A DNA stretch of 64,000 nucleotides, from positions 2,480,001 through 2,544,000 of the forward strand of contig NZ_CP020946.1 in NCBI RefSeq assembly GCF_002208115.1, read 5' to 3'. Below the pieces are notes generated by a model. It was given only the letters and a program-made list of their open reading frames with translations. It was not told the origin of the DNA and did not search any database. Of the stretch, positions 53,201 to 61,566 are shown one piece after another (position 1 is the first letter of the stretch; each line of letters opens with the position of its first letter). This stretch comes from Bdellovibrio bacteriovorus. GTDB taxonomy: Bacteria; Bdellovibrionota; Bdellovibrionia; Bdellovibrionales; Bdellovibrionaceae. A program made the position numbers and the translations under genes.

Positions 53201-53567
53201 GACGGCCAAGCTGGAAGTCAACGGCGCGGTAAAGATCGGAACCAGTGCTCCCATCGGACGAATGACCGTTTGCTCTTACGTGACTCAGACGGGAACAACA
53301 GTGGCGGCATACAATGTTCACAACTGGATTGCCGCAGAATGCACCGACGGAGTCCCAAATGCGACTTGCGTTGGCTACATTTCCAAAAGCGTTATTTCGG
53401 GTACAGAAAATAATCTAGCCGCACTAGGCCCAAATGAATCAGTTTATCCAGGATGCCCAGGATCATGCACGGCCAATGCGAATGGGGGGTTTGGGTTCTC
53501 TACGGACACCGCGGCCACGGGAAATGCCATCTATGATATTCGCGTCGTGTACATGTGTCAGAACTAA
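50205..53567 (+). CDS. Large exported fibre-like protein, 1120 aa
   Basis: After a signal peptide (ITVLFLSSWALATPG) comes a beta-rich head (TYQGRIRNSQGEALEVNGVQFEF, about 25-150). A long Gly/Ser/Thr/Asn-rich repetitive stalk follows (about 190-1050), with many short motifs such as SGTQSATSVDRIKGT, VTGVTASAPI, GDVTSTAGLSNTK, and GIGTT.P near 735, 855 and 1040. These stalk features recall phage tail fibres and bacterial adhesins that lack a beta-barrel anchor. The C-terminal part contains CSYVTQTGT and four to five cysteines. No chaperone domain (S74) is seen. It may be a surface appendage for prey attachment (inference). Confidence 0.75.
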   Translation: MGKLYVTGITVLFLSSWALATPGSLTYQGRIRNSQGEALEVNGVQFEFSITNPTGSCVLYRETSSAIDMRNSSGVFDVPIGTGTKNYPAAPGFKLLDSFDNSVAIPCEGGGSYTPVADDKRLLRVQFHDGTGWKLITPDNEIRSVPYAGHAKLAQSALKLGSNVASDFVAKASLPVCGAGTYLRHIAPAGTFECTAPVVTGANVSGNIAGSSAGFTGNLTGDVSGTQSATSVDRIKGTPVVNTGLVSGKVLKFDGTNWAPADDNSGTAGAITSLTGAVSSSGSPAATVTLNDNTVATAKIQDDAVTTGKILNGTILNEDISATAAIADSKLATISTAGKVSGSAITSGTIGGSTAINTSGLIQTSSGVRLYSGANYVELKAPALSGNSSYELPAADGTNGQLLKTDGAGKLSWTTVTSSGGTVTGVTASAPIASSGGTAPVISLNDSGVTAGTYNRVTVSAKGLVTAASNATATDIPNVAGDVTSTAGLSNTKVEKIQGTAVASATPLLGQVLVYDNTKWNNQYFGFGQLRSTVTGNAQMPAACATANKTLNWSAITDTFSCSDIAISNTQVSGLGTASTKDFGTAAGNLVELDGTGKVPAALLPSVGDNLGNHTATANLNMASYNITSAGKIYLADGAWNAPSISFSSSPSTGISNNGGIMKFTSGGNLAMDLSATSLTLNGSFGPLMRLGGGSFNAANPTYSFGGYSTSGMFPGTNILGFSVNGTEKLRLASDGMIGVGTTSPTRRLHIVGDGTDYGDDIYLEGVNSETALPQISLTRSRGTTATRNPLLANDTIGTLAFRGWDNTAHAYSARISSSAETDFATAVNGNLRFFTASAGTDAERMRITGAGNIGIGTTAPTVPLQIATRVPSSAVHPHRAGVQALGEGTDVGGRISALVASTVEIATFSGYQSAGTLASPVAVSSGQAITSLTAFAYNGTQYQNGGNAAVNFYATEAHTTSAGGAKITFHTTTNGASGASEKMVINHNGNVGIGTTNPTAKLEVNGAVKIGTSAPIGRMTVCSYVTQTGTTVAAYNVHNWIAAECTDGVPNATCVGYISKSVISGTENNLAALGPNESVYPGCPGSCTANANGGFGFSTDTAATGNAIYDIRVVYMCQN

Positions 53568-54406
53568 ATGTGAATCCAGCCCAAAAGGTGCAGAAGTAAA
53601 AACAGCACAGCCGGCATCAGGCTGACGACAGCCCGTTTTTTAAAGGGCGCACTGGACAGGGTCACAATCAAAAACAGCTTTGAAACAAAACTTGCAAGCA
53701 AAGAGATCTCTACCAGTTTTTCATATTGAGCAAGACTGACCTGATCCGCCGCCAAAAGCTGAGCTGTGGAAATCAAAGACCCGTGAACTTCGAACAACGA
53801 CACAATAAAGGTCAGAACCATCAGGCCGTCGTTACCCAGCCAGGTTTGCGCTCCCCGGCTGGCCGCCAGAATCAGGACAATAAACACCGTCAGCTTCAGC
53901 GACTCCCAGACATCCAGAACTTTTTCCGGGCCCGTGGTCAGACCTCGGGGGCGACTTTGCCTGTGCCACAAAACCACCGCCATCACCATCGTGATCAGGA
54001 ACAGAATCAGGAAATGCAAGGATACGACCCGTAGTGCTTCAACACTGCCAGCGCCCACCAACACAACCGCTTGCAGCAACATGGCCAGAATCGCCGCGTG
54101 CAAAGCTGCCATCCGAACACTTTGCGACCCTTCCGTGTCATGACTGTCCTTAGCCAAACGAACGGTGGTGGCCGTGCTTGAAAGCAAGCCCCCTAAAAAG
54201 CCAGTCATCAAAGTACCGGCCCGATGACCGACAAAGGAAGACAACACCTTCCCCATCACCTGCAGCGCAGACAGGGCAAAAAACATGAAAAGAATCTTCT
54301 GGGGACGGAAAAGCCCCCAGGGATCGATGGAACCGGCCGGTACCACCTTGGATGCGACAAAAAGAAAGAGCAGGAATAACCCTGCTCTCACCCACTGATT
54401 TTTCAT
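53564..54406 (-). CDS. DUF4010 (MgtC/SapB-related) membrane protein
   Basis: This 280-residue protein has about eight hydrophobic segments and the DUF4010 mark GTLMTGFLGGLLSSTATTVRLA near residues 65-86. It lacks the N-terminal MgtC domain found in many members, so only the DUF4010 half is present. Its function is unknown; family members have been linked to ion or acid tolerance. Its stop overlaps the fibre gene stop by four bases, and its start is seven bases after the ettA stop, so the two are probably cotranscribed. Confidence 0.8.
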   Translation of the reverse strand: MKNQWVRAGLFLLFLFVASKVVPAGSIDPWGLFRPQKILFMFFALSALQVMGKVLSSFVGHRAGTLMTGFLGGLLSSTATTVRLAKDSHDTEGSQSVRMAALHAAILAMLLQAVVLVGAGSVEALRVVSLHFLILFLITMVMAVVLWHRQSRPRGLTTGPEKVLDVWESLKLTVFIVLILAASRGAQTWLGNDGLMVLTFIVSLFEVHGSLISTAQLLAADQVSLAQYEKLVEISLLASFVSKLFLIVTLSSAPFKKRAVVSLMPAVLFLLLHLLGWIHI

Positions 54407-54412
54407 CAGCTA

Positions 54413-56083
54413 TTACACCATTTTGAAACGAACACGTTTTGGACCGGCATTTTCGCCCAAACGACGTTTGCGGTCTTCTTCGTACTCGGTGAAGTTGCCA
54501 GGATAGAATTCAATCTTGGAATCACCTTCAAAGGCCATGATGTGCGTGCACACACGATCCAGGAACCAACGATCGTGCGAGATCACCACGGCAGATCCAC
54601 CGAATTCCAACAATGCTTCTTCCAGCGCACGCATGGTGTTGACGTCCAGATCATTCGTCGGCTCATCCAGAAGCAACAAGTTCGCACCCTGCTTCAGGAT
54701 TTTTGCCATATTCACACGGTTGCGTTCACCACCGGACAACTGACCGACTTTTTTCTGCTGGTCAGAACCCGAGAAGTTGAACCAGGAAACGTACTGACGC
54801 GCATTGATTTCACGCGTGCCCAACTGGATCACATCAGCACCACCGGACAGTTCCTCGTAAATGGACTTGTTCGGATCCAGAGTCTCACGAGTCTGGTCAA
54901 CGTAAGCGATCTTCACTGTTTCACCGACTTTGAATGTGCCGGAATCAGGCTGCTCTTTGCCGGTGATCATGCGGAACAACGTGGATTTACCCACACCGTT
55001 CGGACCGATCACACCCACGATCGCCCCTTTTGGAATCGTGAAGCTCACGTCATCCAAAAGAACTTTGTGGTTGTAGGCTTTGGTGATGTTGTGGGCTTCC
55101 ACCACGATATCGCCCAGACGAGGTCCTGGCGGGATATAGATGGACATCTCCTGGATTTTTTCCGGAGAAGCCTCCTTCAACAGGTTTTCGTAGTTCGAGA
55201 TACGAGCTTTGGATTTTGCCTGACGGGCTTTCGCGCCCTGACGGATCCAATCCAATTCCTTTTCCAAGGTACGGGCCTTGCGGGCCTGATCTTTGGCTTC
55301 GTTCGCCTGACGCTTGTCTTTTTGTTCCAACCAGGAAGTGTAGTTGCCTTTCCAAGGGATGCCTTCACCGCGATCCAGCTCAAGGATCCAGCCAGCCACG
55401 TTATCCAGGAAATAACGATCGTGCGTCACCGCGATCACAGTTCCCGGGAACTTGGAAAGATATTGTTCAAGCCACGCCACGGATTCCGCATCCAGGTGAT
55501 TCGTCGGCTCGTCCAAAAGCAGAATATCCGGTTCAGACATGATCAAACGGGCCAAAGCCACACGGCGTTTTTCACCTCCGGAAAGGTTCGTCACCGGCAA
55601 ATCACCATCTGGACAACGAAGAGCGTCCATCACGATTTCGATCTTTTGATCGACGTCCCAGGCACCCAGGGCTTCCAGTTTTTCCTGAAGAGCACCCTGC
55701 TTTTCGATCAGCTTGTTCATCTCGTCCGGATCCAGATCCGGGTCAGAGAACTTGTCGTTGATCGCGTTGTATTCTTTCATTACTTTCGGCAACTCGCCCA
55801 TACCGGCGAAGATGTTTTCTTTCACCGTCAGTGTTTCATCCAACTGAGGTTCCTGCTCGAAATAGCCGACTTTCATTGTCTTGGAAGGGAAGGCTTCACC
55901 CAGGAAGTCCTTGTCCACGCCTGCCATAATTCTGAGCAAAGTGGATTTACCAGAGCCGTTCAGACCCAAAACACCAATCTTGGCGCCATAGAAGTAAGAA
56001 AGATAAATATCCTTCAACACATATCTTTGTGGAGGATATACTTTACTTACGCCCTTCATTGTGTAGATAATCTCTTGAGACAT
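54413..56083 (-). CDS. ettA: Energy-dependent translational throttle protein (ABC-F)
   Basis: This 556-residue protein has two ATPase domains: Walker A GLNGSGKS and GPNGVGKS, signatures LSGGEKRRV and LSGGERNRV, Walker B LLLDEPTNHLD and LLLDEPTNDLD. A linker with RQANEAKDQARKARTLEKELDW (about 245-285) and the short arm of EttA type lie between them. It binds the ribosomal E site and gates elongation at low ATP. The full-length match and the start MSQEIIYTMKGVSKVYPP leave little doubt. Confidence 0.95.
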   Translation of the reverse strand: MSQEIIYTMKGVSKVYPPQRYVLKDIYLSYFYGAKIGVLGLNGSGKSTLLRIMAGVDKDFLGEAFPSKTMKVGYFEQEPQLDETLTVKENIFAGMGELPKVMKEYNAINDKFSDPDLDPDEMNKLIEKQGALQEKLEALGAWDVDQKIEIVMDALRCPDGDLPVTNLSGGEKRRVALARLIMSEPDILLLDEPTNHLDAESVAWLEQYLSKFPGTVIAVTHDRYFLDNVAGWILELDRGEGIPWKGNYTSWLEQKDKRQANEAKDQARKARTLEKELDWIRQGAKARQAKSKARISNYENLLKEASPEKIQEMSIYIPPGPRLGDIVVEAHNITKAYNHKVLLDDVSFTIPKGAIVGVIGPNGVGKSTLFRMITGKEQPDSGTFKVGETVKIAYVDQTRETLDPNKSIYEELSGGADVIQLGTREINARQYVSWFNFSGSDQQKKVGQLSGGERNRVNMAKILKQGANLLLLDEPTNDLDVNTMRALEEALLEFGGSAVVISHDRWFLDRVCTHIMAFEGDSKIEFYPGNFTEYEEDRKRRLGENAGPKRVRFKMV

Positions 56084-56287
56084 GACGTCACACTCCTAAA
56101 AAGACCGGTTTCGGCCCTGACTTCGTCTATAAACGAAGTAATTTACCAGCCCGAAAACGCTTGTCAAATGGAGTTCCATTTATCACACTATCGCCCCTAG
56201 CGCAGGATGCGCTTCTGATAGAAAGCCGGGTTTCCGGCACAAAAATTAAGCAATAGCTTAGAATTTACGGATAGAAATTAGTATTTA

Positions 56288-56548
56288 ATGAGTGGCGACA
56301 ACCTAGAGCGGCAGCAAAATTCGAATACTGACACGCCGAATTCCCCGGAAAAGCCGGAGAAGCGTGAGCCGTCGTCCAAAAAGTCGCTGTTCGGCAACCT
56401 GAATTCTGACCTGAAGCACGCCCTCAACACATGGGAAACTCTGACAGAAGAGGCCGCCAACAAGGTGTCCCCTGACGAAGAGCAGTTGCAGGAAGTCAAA
56501 CGCCTTCTGGGCGAGCTTAAATCCAAACTCAATCAATTCGACGAATAG
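56288..56548 (+). CDS. Small helical protein, 86 aa
   Basis: It has a disordered, Pro/Glu/Ser/Asn-rich first third (residues 1-33) and a helical rest with heptad-like NSDLKHALNTWETLTEEAANK and EEQLQEVKRLLGELKSKLNQF. No signal peptide or family was recognised. No strong ribosome site is visible. Alone between ettA (divergent) and the BolA cluster (convergent). Confidence 0.6.
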   Translation: MSGDNLERQQNSNTDTPNSPEKPEKREPSSKKSLFGNLNSDLKHALNTWETLTEEAANKVSPDEEQLQEVKRLLGELKSKLNQFDE

Positions 56549-56685
56549 AACTGGCACCCGATGGATGCGGGGATGGCCTTGATGACGGGCTGGGGCTGCT
56601 TGCAGCTCTGGGGCACGCCGTCCGGGCTCAGTTGCCGCCGCCTGCGGCGGTTCGCGCCGGCAGCTCCGCAGATGAACCTGCGTGC

Positions 56686-57012
56686 TTATTTTTTGTCGTG
56701 CTTGCTGCCGCCCAGGCATTCTGGGGAGACAAAGTTCAGAGTGTCTTTTTGTGTTGCCCATTCAGTCGGCGTTAGAGCCTTTTGCGTGAGAGCATGCAGG
56801 CCTGATTGAAGTTCCGACTTCAATAGATCGTTAACCATGCGTTGGCGGTCGATACGAGACTTGCCTTCGAATGAGTCAGAAACCACCAAAACTTTGAAAT
56901 GAGTTTCGCTATTTGGTGGCACTGAATGCATGTGGCTTTCGTTTTCCACCCCTAGCTCTTGAGGAGCCAGGGATTGGGTCAGGATTTCACGGATGCGTTT
57001 TTCTCGGGACAT
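56686..57012 (-). CDS. BolA-family protein
   Basis: The 108-residue sequence shows the BolA fold with NSETHFKVLVVSDSFEGKSRIDRQRMVNDLLKSEL, containing the invariant H and FEG/R-x3-R motifs, and a short extension at the C-terminus (ECLGGSKHDKK). BolA proteins work with monothiol glutaredoxins in iron-sulphur cluster handling or bind DNA. It is the third gene of a cluster with ParA and an unknown protein, three bases after the preceding stop. A GC-rich palindrome (56635-56650) lies downstream. Confidence 0.88.
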   Translation of the reverse strand: MSREKRIREILTQSLAPQELGVENESHMHSVPPNSETHFKVLVVSDSFEGKSRIDRQRMVNDLLKSELQSGLHALTQKALTPTEWATQKDTLNFVSPECLGGSKHDKK

Positions 57013-57015
57013 TCT

Positions 57016-57603
57016 TTAGTGATTTCTTTTTTCGATTTTTGATTTGATAAGGTCAATGCCCATTTTAGCCATGGCATAGACGCCTTTTTCTTCAAGCTTC
57101 TTATCAACATCCTTGGCCGTGCGCAAAGCTTTTGCTGCTGCCATCTGGGCGATCGGGTTTCCAACTGGCAAACCTTCAAACTGCCCGTCTTTCTTCCATT
57201 CATCAGCCACGGTGTCGGCGATTTCCATCACTTTCGGGGCTTTCTGACGGATCACTTCGCTGCCATAGAATTCCAAGTGAACCTTTTCTTCAGGATGATG
57301 AATGTCAGAATCCACGGTGTCTTCAGAATAAACCGGGGCACCTTCGGAAACCATTTTTTTGGCTTCACGCATGGACTCATCCGCTTTTACGCCTTCGTTT
57401 TGCGCTTCGGTGTTGATTTCATCAGCGGCTTCCATCGTTGCTTGGGCCTCGCTCATCGTAGCATGAGCCTCGTCGATGATTTCTTCGGCGTCACCGCGAA
57501 TTTCGGCGGCTTCGTCGATTTCAGCCTGAGCCTCGTGGTGAGGACGGCGTTTTTTTGGATGATGATGCTTCTTCTTTGCGTCGTAATGTTTGATCTCTGG
57601 CAT
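57016..57603 (-). CDS. Unknown protein in the ParA-BolA cluster, 195 aa
   Basis: A basic, His/Lys-rich start (KHYDAKKKHHHPKKRRPHHEA) is followed by a long acidic coiled coil (about 22-85, ATMSEAQATMEAADEINTEA). The C-terminal half contains VHLEFYGSEVIRQKAPKVMEIADTVADEWKKDG and a helical end. No family was recognised. It lies between ParA (12 bases upstream) and the BolA gene (3 bases downstream), suggesting one operon. The His-rich tract could bind metal or nucleic acid. Confidence 0.65.
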   Translation of the reverse strand: MPEIKHYDAKKKHHHPKKRRPHHEAQAEIDEAAEIRGDAEEIIDEAHATMSEAQATMEAADEINTEAQNEGVKADESMREAKKMVSEGAPVYSEDTVDSDIHHPEEKVHLEFYGSEVIRQKAPKVMEIADTVADEWKKDGQFEGLPVGNPIAQMAAAKALRTAKDVDKKLEEKGVYAMAKMGIDLIKSKIEKRNH

Positions 57604-57615
57604 GTTTACTTCCTT

Positions 57616-58545
57616 TTAAACAAATCCCAACATTTCGCGGGTTACAAAATCATAGTCGGCTTTGATCGGAGACTTTCCGGCATAAAGGCTTTTACCGGAG
57701 CGCACGGTGTTCTTCACCTCGGCTGAGGTTCGAATATAACCCTTCATCAGCGAGTCTTCAAAAGACTCTATGCACTTTTGTAAAAGCTCATGACTGAACT
57801 TCTCACGTCCATCGAACTTGGTAAAGAGAACTTTACGCGAGAACTCCAGACTGAAGTCACTGCGGATGTCCTCCAGTTCGCTCAAGTTCTTTTGCAGGCC
57901 CATAAAGGCGAACTTGTCCGGATTCACCGGCAAGATCACCTCGTCGGAAGCCACGGTCACCGCCGTGTTCGTGGCACTCAAGGCCGGCGCAGTATCGATC
58001 AGGATCAGGTCATAGCGGTGCTTGATTTTTTCCAGCGGAGCCTTCACCGCCAAAGACCAGTTGCGATTGGAGTTTAGCAACACCCGGTCCAAGACTGAAT
58101 TGTTCAGACTGGACGGAATCAAATCAACATGCGGCTCGATAAAGCGCACACACTCGTCGATGCTCTTCTTTTTTTCAACGATATCCACCCAGACCGGCAG
58201 GGATTCGTCCTCCACCCCCAAGGCGAAACTCAGATTCGCCTGCTGATCCAGATCCACAAACAAAACACGTGCCCCGTACATGGCGGCTCGCAGGCCCATA
58301 TTCAGGACGGATGTGGTCTTCGCCACCCCACCCTTCAGCATTTGAATGGAAATGACTTTGTGGGGATATTTGTACCCCTCTGCCAGCAACAGTTGACGGG
58401 CTTCTTCCGGCAGCAGCCACGGCGATTTGATCTTTCGTTGCAGAGTCTTTTCAGCCTTGGCTTTGATTTGATTTGGAGGAATCTCCATGAACGAGGCCAA
58501 ATCGCTGAGAGTAATGCAAAACTCCTGTTGCGCCAAAGTGGACAT
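57616..58545 (-). CDS. ParA-family ATPase (orphan)
   Basis: The protein (309 residues) has an N-terminal region of about 60 residues resembling a MerR-like or ParA-type DNA-binding HTH (FCITLSDLASFMEIPPNQIKAKAEKT). The deviant Walker A KGGVAKTTS (71-79), ADLDQQ-like FVDLDQQANLS and LILIDTAPALSATN (Walker B) follow. Such proteins place DNA, chemoreceptors or other large complexes. No ParB gene is next to it, so its cargo is unknown. It is the first gene of a cluster of three. Confidence 0.9.
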   Translation of the reverse strand: MSTLAQQEFCITLSDLASFMEIPPNQIKAKAEKTLQRKIKSPWLLPEEARQLLLAEGYKYPHKVISIQMLKGGVAKTTSVLNMGLRAAMYGARVLFVDLDQQANLSFALGVEDESLPVWVDIVEKKKSIDECVRFIEPHVDLIPSSLNNSVLDRVLLNSNRNWSLAVKAPLEKIKHRYDLILIDTAPALSATNTAVTVASDEVILPVNPDKFAFMGLQKNLSELEDIRSDFSLEFSRKVLFTKFDGREKFSHELLQKCIESFEDSLMKGYIRTSAEVKNTVRSGKSLYAGKSPIKADYDFVTREMLGFV

Positions 58546-58614
58546 GAAGGACCTCCGTCAGTCCTTCAAGCCTACAAGGGGGTGTTCCGCTTGGAAACAC
58601 GCAGCGCGAAAAAT

Positions 58615-58869
58615 CTAGGAAGGTCCAAAATCCTCAAGGTGACTGACCTCCTGCTTTAGCAGAGAGCGCATTTCTTCAATGTCGTCCTTATAGGACCAGA
58701 GTAATTGCTCGCGCATGCGGCGCAATTGCAGGACTTGTTCATTACTTAGCGGACGCAAGGACTCTGCCAGTTGCATTAAATGCAGGTCCACCTCGCGCTT
58801 GAAGTCGCCATAATCCGTGTCGTCTTCTTTATCCAGAAAGTCCAGGAACTCATTGATGTTCGGATTCAT
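58615..58869 (-). CDS. Small acidic helical protein, 84 aa
   Basis: The protein NEFLDFLDKEDDTDYGDFKREVDLHLMQLAESLRPLSNEQVLQLRRMREQLL... appears fully helical and acidic. The ATG at 58869 is set by GGGAGG upstream. The frame is open 106 codons further, but that part is not protein-like. It lies 69 bases upstream of the ParA gene, so it may be part of the same transcription unit. No family was recognised. Confidence 0.6.
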   Translation of the reverse strand: MNPNINEFLDFLDKEDDTDYGDFKREVDLHLMQLAESLRPLSNEQVLQLRRMREQLLWSYKDDIEEMRSLLKQEVSHLEDFGPS

Positions 58870-58986
58870 AGAAACCTCCCTTGTTGTATTTTGCCCCGCA
58901 ACCCTTTGCTGCCTCAAACCCCCGGGCCCAGGCTTGCTAAGAATCAGCCAAAGGAATAAGCTTACAAAGTTCTTGAAAGGACCTCT

Positions 58987-59397
58987 ATGGCCCCCGAACT
59001 TGCCGCCGCCTATGTCATCGGTTGGATCCCCTCGGCTTCCGTCACCGGACTGCACCTGTGGATGCACCGAAAAAAGGTCAAATCCCCTGCGTATCGACAG
59101 CTTCAAAAAAACCTGCAAAAAGTCGGTCTTTACTGGCGCGAGTCGCGCTCGGAAGTTGAAACCTTCACTGAAGGCGCCGAAGAGCAAAATCTGAAGTCCT
59201 ATGAAAAGAACATCCTGCTGATGGGAACTTTTTTCCTGTTTCTGAGCTGGGGCGGATTTCTGTTCAACCTGATTGTTTTAATTTCCGTGCATTCACTGGC
59301 GATCTCCCGTAAAGAAAGAGCCCTGTTTGAAAGTCCACTGACCACTCAGGATCTGCCCACGGAAGAGGTGCAGAAAATTCTGAAGGAGATCCCATGA
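58987..59397 (+). CDS. Membrane protein of unknown function, 136 aa
   Basis: An N-terminal hydrophobic start (MAPELAAAYVIGWIPSASVTGLHLW) is followed by a charged middle (KKVKSPAYRQLQKNLQKVGLYWRESRSEVETFTEG) and a strong membrane segment (NILLMGTFFLFLSWGGFLFNLIVLISVHSLA), then a cytoplasmic tail. No family was recognised. Its stop overlaps the pseudouridine synthase start by four bases (ATGA), so the two are translationally coupled. Confidence 0.65.
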   Translation: MAPELAAAYVIGWIPSASVTGLHLWMHRKKVKSPAYRQLQKNLQKVGLYWRESRSEVETFTEGAEEQNLKSYEKNILLMGTFFLFLSWGGFLFNLIVLISVHSLAISRKERALFESPLTTQDLPTEEVQKILKEIP

Positions 59398-60080
59398 ACC
59401 GCCAGCCCGCTCCCATCCAAATCCCCATCCTTGAAAAATCCAAACACTGGCTGGTCATCAACAAACCTTCAGGAGTTTCCGTTCATAACGATCCCCCCGA
59501 CGTTCGCACACTGCTAAAAAAACAGCTAACACCGGGAAGCTATCAGGACATTCACCCGGTGCATCGTCTGGACAAAGAAACCAGCGGTTTGTTGCTGGTG
59601 GGACTGGATGCCGAAACAGCCGCCAATCTTTCCGGGCAGTTTCAGGAACACAGCGTGGAAAAGACCTACTACGCACTTTTGCGGGGTGAAATGCCGGTCA
59701 GCACCGACTGGCAGGAATGGAACACTCCCATTTCCGACAAGGCCGAGGGACGTAAAAACCCTCAGGGACTTTTAAAAGACCGGGTGGAAGCCCGCACCCT
59801 TTACAAAGTGCTTGAGGCCAACAAATATTTTTCCCTGGTGGAAGTGCGCCTGATCACCGGTCGCCAGCACCAGATCCGCAAACACACGGCCCTGATCCGT
59901 CATGCCATCGTGGGCGACACTCGTTACGGCGATCCCAAGTACAATGAACGCATGGCGAATATTTACCAAACCAAACGCATGTTCCTGCATGCCGCACGCA
60001 TGACCGTGATGATCAATGGCTACAAACACTCGCTTGAAGCCCCGCTGCCGCCGGAATTCAAAGAAGCCATGAAAGGCTGA
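59394..60080 (+). CDS. RluA-family pseudouridine synthase
   Basis: This 228-residue protein has the RluA core: LVINKPSGVSVHN (21-32), the catalytic Asp60 in HRLDKETSGLLLV, and RLITGRQHQIRKH (about 153-165) with IVGDTRYGDP. No S4 domain is present. It should change a uridine in rRNA or tRNA to pseudouridine; the site is not predictable. It overlaps the upstream membrane gene by four bases. It is convergent with the Aer-PAS gene, stops adjacent. Confidence 0.9.
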   Translation: MNRQPAPIQIPILEKSKHWLVINKPSGVSVHNDPPDVRTLLKKQLTPGSYQDIHPVHRLDKETSGLLLVGLDAETAANLSGQFQEHSVEKTYYALLRGEMPVSTDWQEWNTPISDKAEGRKNPQGLLKDRVEARTLYKVLEANKYFSLVEVRLITGRQHQIRKHTALIRHAIVGDTRYGDPKYNERMANIYQTKRMFLHAARMTVMINGYKHSLEAPLPPEFKEAMKG

Positions 60081-61439
60081 TTAGCTGGCTTTCTGCTGCT
60101 CTTGCGAGGATGCAAGAGCAAAGATCTGATCCACGTTGCCCGAGATATTGCGGATGGATGACACGATGAACTCTGAATTTGAAGTCAACGACGTCACCCC
60201 CCGGCCGATTTCACCGGTGCTTTCACGCAGCAACTGGATGAAATCATCCATGGCTTCCAGATAATGAGTGAAGCTGTTTTTGATTTCGGTCGTGCGGGCT
60301 GATTCAATCGCCCCCATCTGACGAACCACCTCAAGGCCGGTCACGAACTTGGCCACTTCCAGCATCTCATAGGAAATCGCCGACAGGCTTTTCTTAAGCT
60401 CGGAAAACTCTTTTTCAAGGTTTCGGCAGTACTGGGCAAACAGATCGGAAAAGGCCTTTTGATTCTGCAGCATTTCGTCGAAAGCATTTTCCGACGACGC
60501 CAGCTTCGCGATGGATTCGCGAACGAAAAAGTCCACCATCAGCATCTGCACATTCAAAGCCGCCGCACGCAAAACACACTTCTGAATCACGCCTGACAGC
60601 TCCTCAACAAAACCAGACAGACCGCCCAGGTGTTTTTCAATTGTCCCTGACAACACTGAAAACTCGTGGGAAACAACGCCCAGACTTGCTGCTATCTCAC
60701 CGAATTTGGCTGCGGCAATTTTCATGTTGATGGAAATAAACTTCAACTGCTGAAAGCCCTGATCCAGTCGGCCCATGGCATTATCAAGGCTTTGATTGGC
60801 CCCTTGAAAGTCCCGCAGCTTTTCAAAGACGTCATTCAACTTGCGGGTGGCGGAATTAGTGACTGCAGTAATTTGCCCAGCACCCTTCGCTCCTGACGAA
60901 TGCGATTCGGATTCAAGAACTTGTACCGCCCGGGCTTTAAGCTCTTCCATGACCGCTTTCATCATAAAGCTTTCATAGTCAGGAAAACCGGCCTCTTGGA
61001 TCTTAAGCATCAGATACTGATGTGACTCTTCCAGAGTGTGCTCTTTTTCATAAGCCAAGACTTCACCATAAAGCCCCTGTACGACCGAGAACAATTCAGA
61101 GGAAGGCTTAAAACGAACGGACAGATATCCATCGTCAATCGGAAACGCAAAGGCATAGACCCAATAGTAACTGCCATTACCCGCCAGATTCTTGACGTAA
61201 GCACCAACGGCTTTCCCTTGATTTAGAAAGTTCCAGAATTCTTTAAACACCGCACGCGGCATGTCTGGATGACGAATCAAACTGTGCGGAGCCCCTAACA
61301 TGGATTCTTTGGGATAAACACTGACGCGAACAAAGACGTCGTTTCCGTACCTGATCACGCCCCGCTTGTCGGTGGTGGAGAAAAAGAATTCATCAAACCC
61401 GAACGGGCTTTCTGACTGGGTGGGCGTTGGACGTTTCAT
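60081..61439 (-). CDS. Aer-type PAS protein without a standard MCP tip
   Basis: The protein (452 residues) begins with an Aer-like PAS domain (about 15-125): FFFSTTDKRGVIRYGNDVF, MLGAPHSLIRHPDMPRAVFKEFW and GSYYWVYAFAFP, a group that usually binds FAD and senses redox state. The rest is long helical coil (about 160-450). It lacks membrane segments and the conserved E...[19 protein letters not shown] tip of chemoreceptors. The helical region KFISINMKIAAAKFGEIAASLGVVSHEFSVLS may be a diverged signalling part. It may be a soluble redox sensor acting by protein contact. Confidence 0.8.
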   Translation of the reverse strand: MKRPTPTQSESPFGFDEFFFSTTDKRGVIRYGNDVFVRVSVYPKESMLGAPHSLIRHPDMPRAVFKEFWNFLNQGKAVGAYVKNLAGNGSYYWVYAFAFPIDDGYLSVRFKPSSELFSVVQGLYGEVLAYEKEHTLEESHQYLMLKIQEAGFPDYESFMMKAVMEELKARAVQVLESESHSSGAKGAGQITAVTNSATRKLNDVFEKLRDFQGANQSLDNAMGRLDQGFQQLKFISINMKIAAAKFGEIAASLGVVSHEFSVLSGTIEKHLGGLSGFVEELSGVIQKCVLRAAALNVQMLMVDFFVRESIAKLASSENAFDEMLQNQKAFSDLFAQYCRNLEKEFSELKKSLSAISYEMLEVAKFVTGLEVVRQMGAIESARTTEIKNSFTHYLEAMDDFIQLLRESTGEIGRGVTSLTSNSEFIVSSIRNISGNVDQIFALASSQEQQKAS

Positions 61440-61566
61440 GGGAACCTCTCAGAAAACTTTTACAGTTTTTTGATCGGCATTTTAATGAGCATCCTTAGCT
61501 CTCCGAGACGAAAGCGACAGATGCTCATTTTAAAAGTCAGTGGATTCAAGTATTGTGAGAAAATTC

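Noticed and set aside
54542-56200. 552-codon frame antisense to ettA
   Set aside because: ettA motifs are complete on the other strand, and the antisense frame has no family features.
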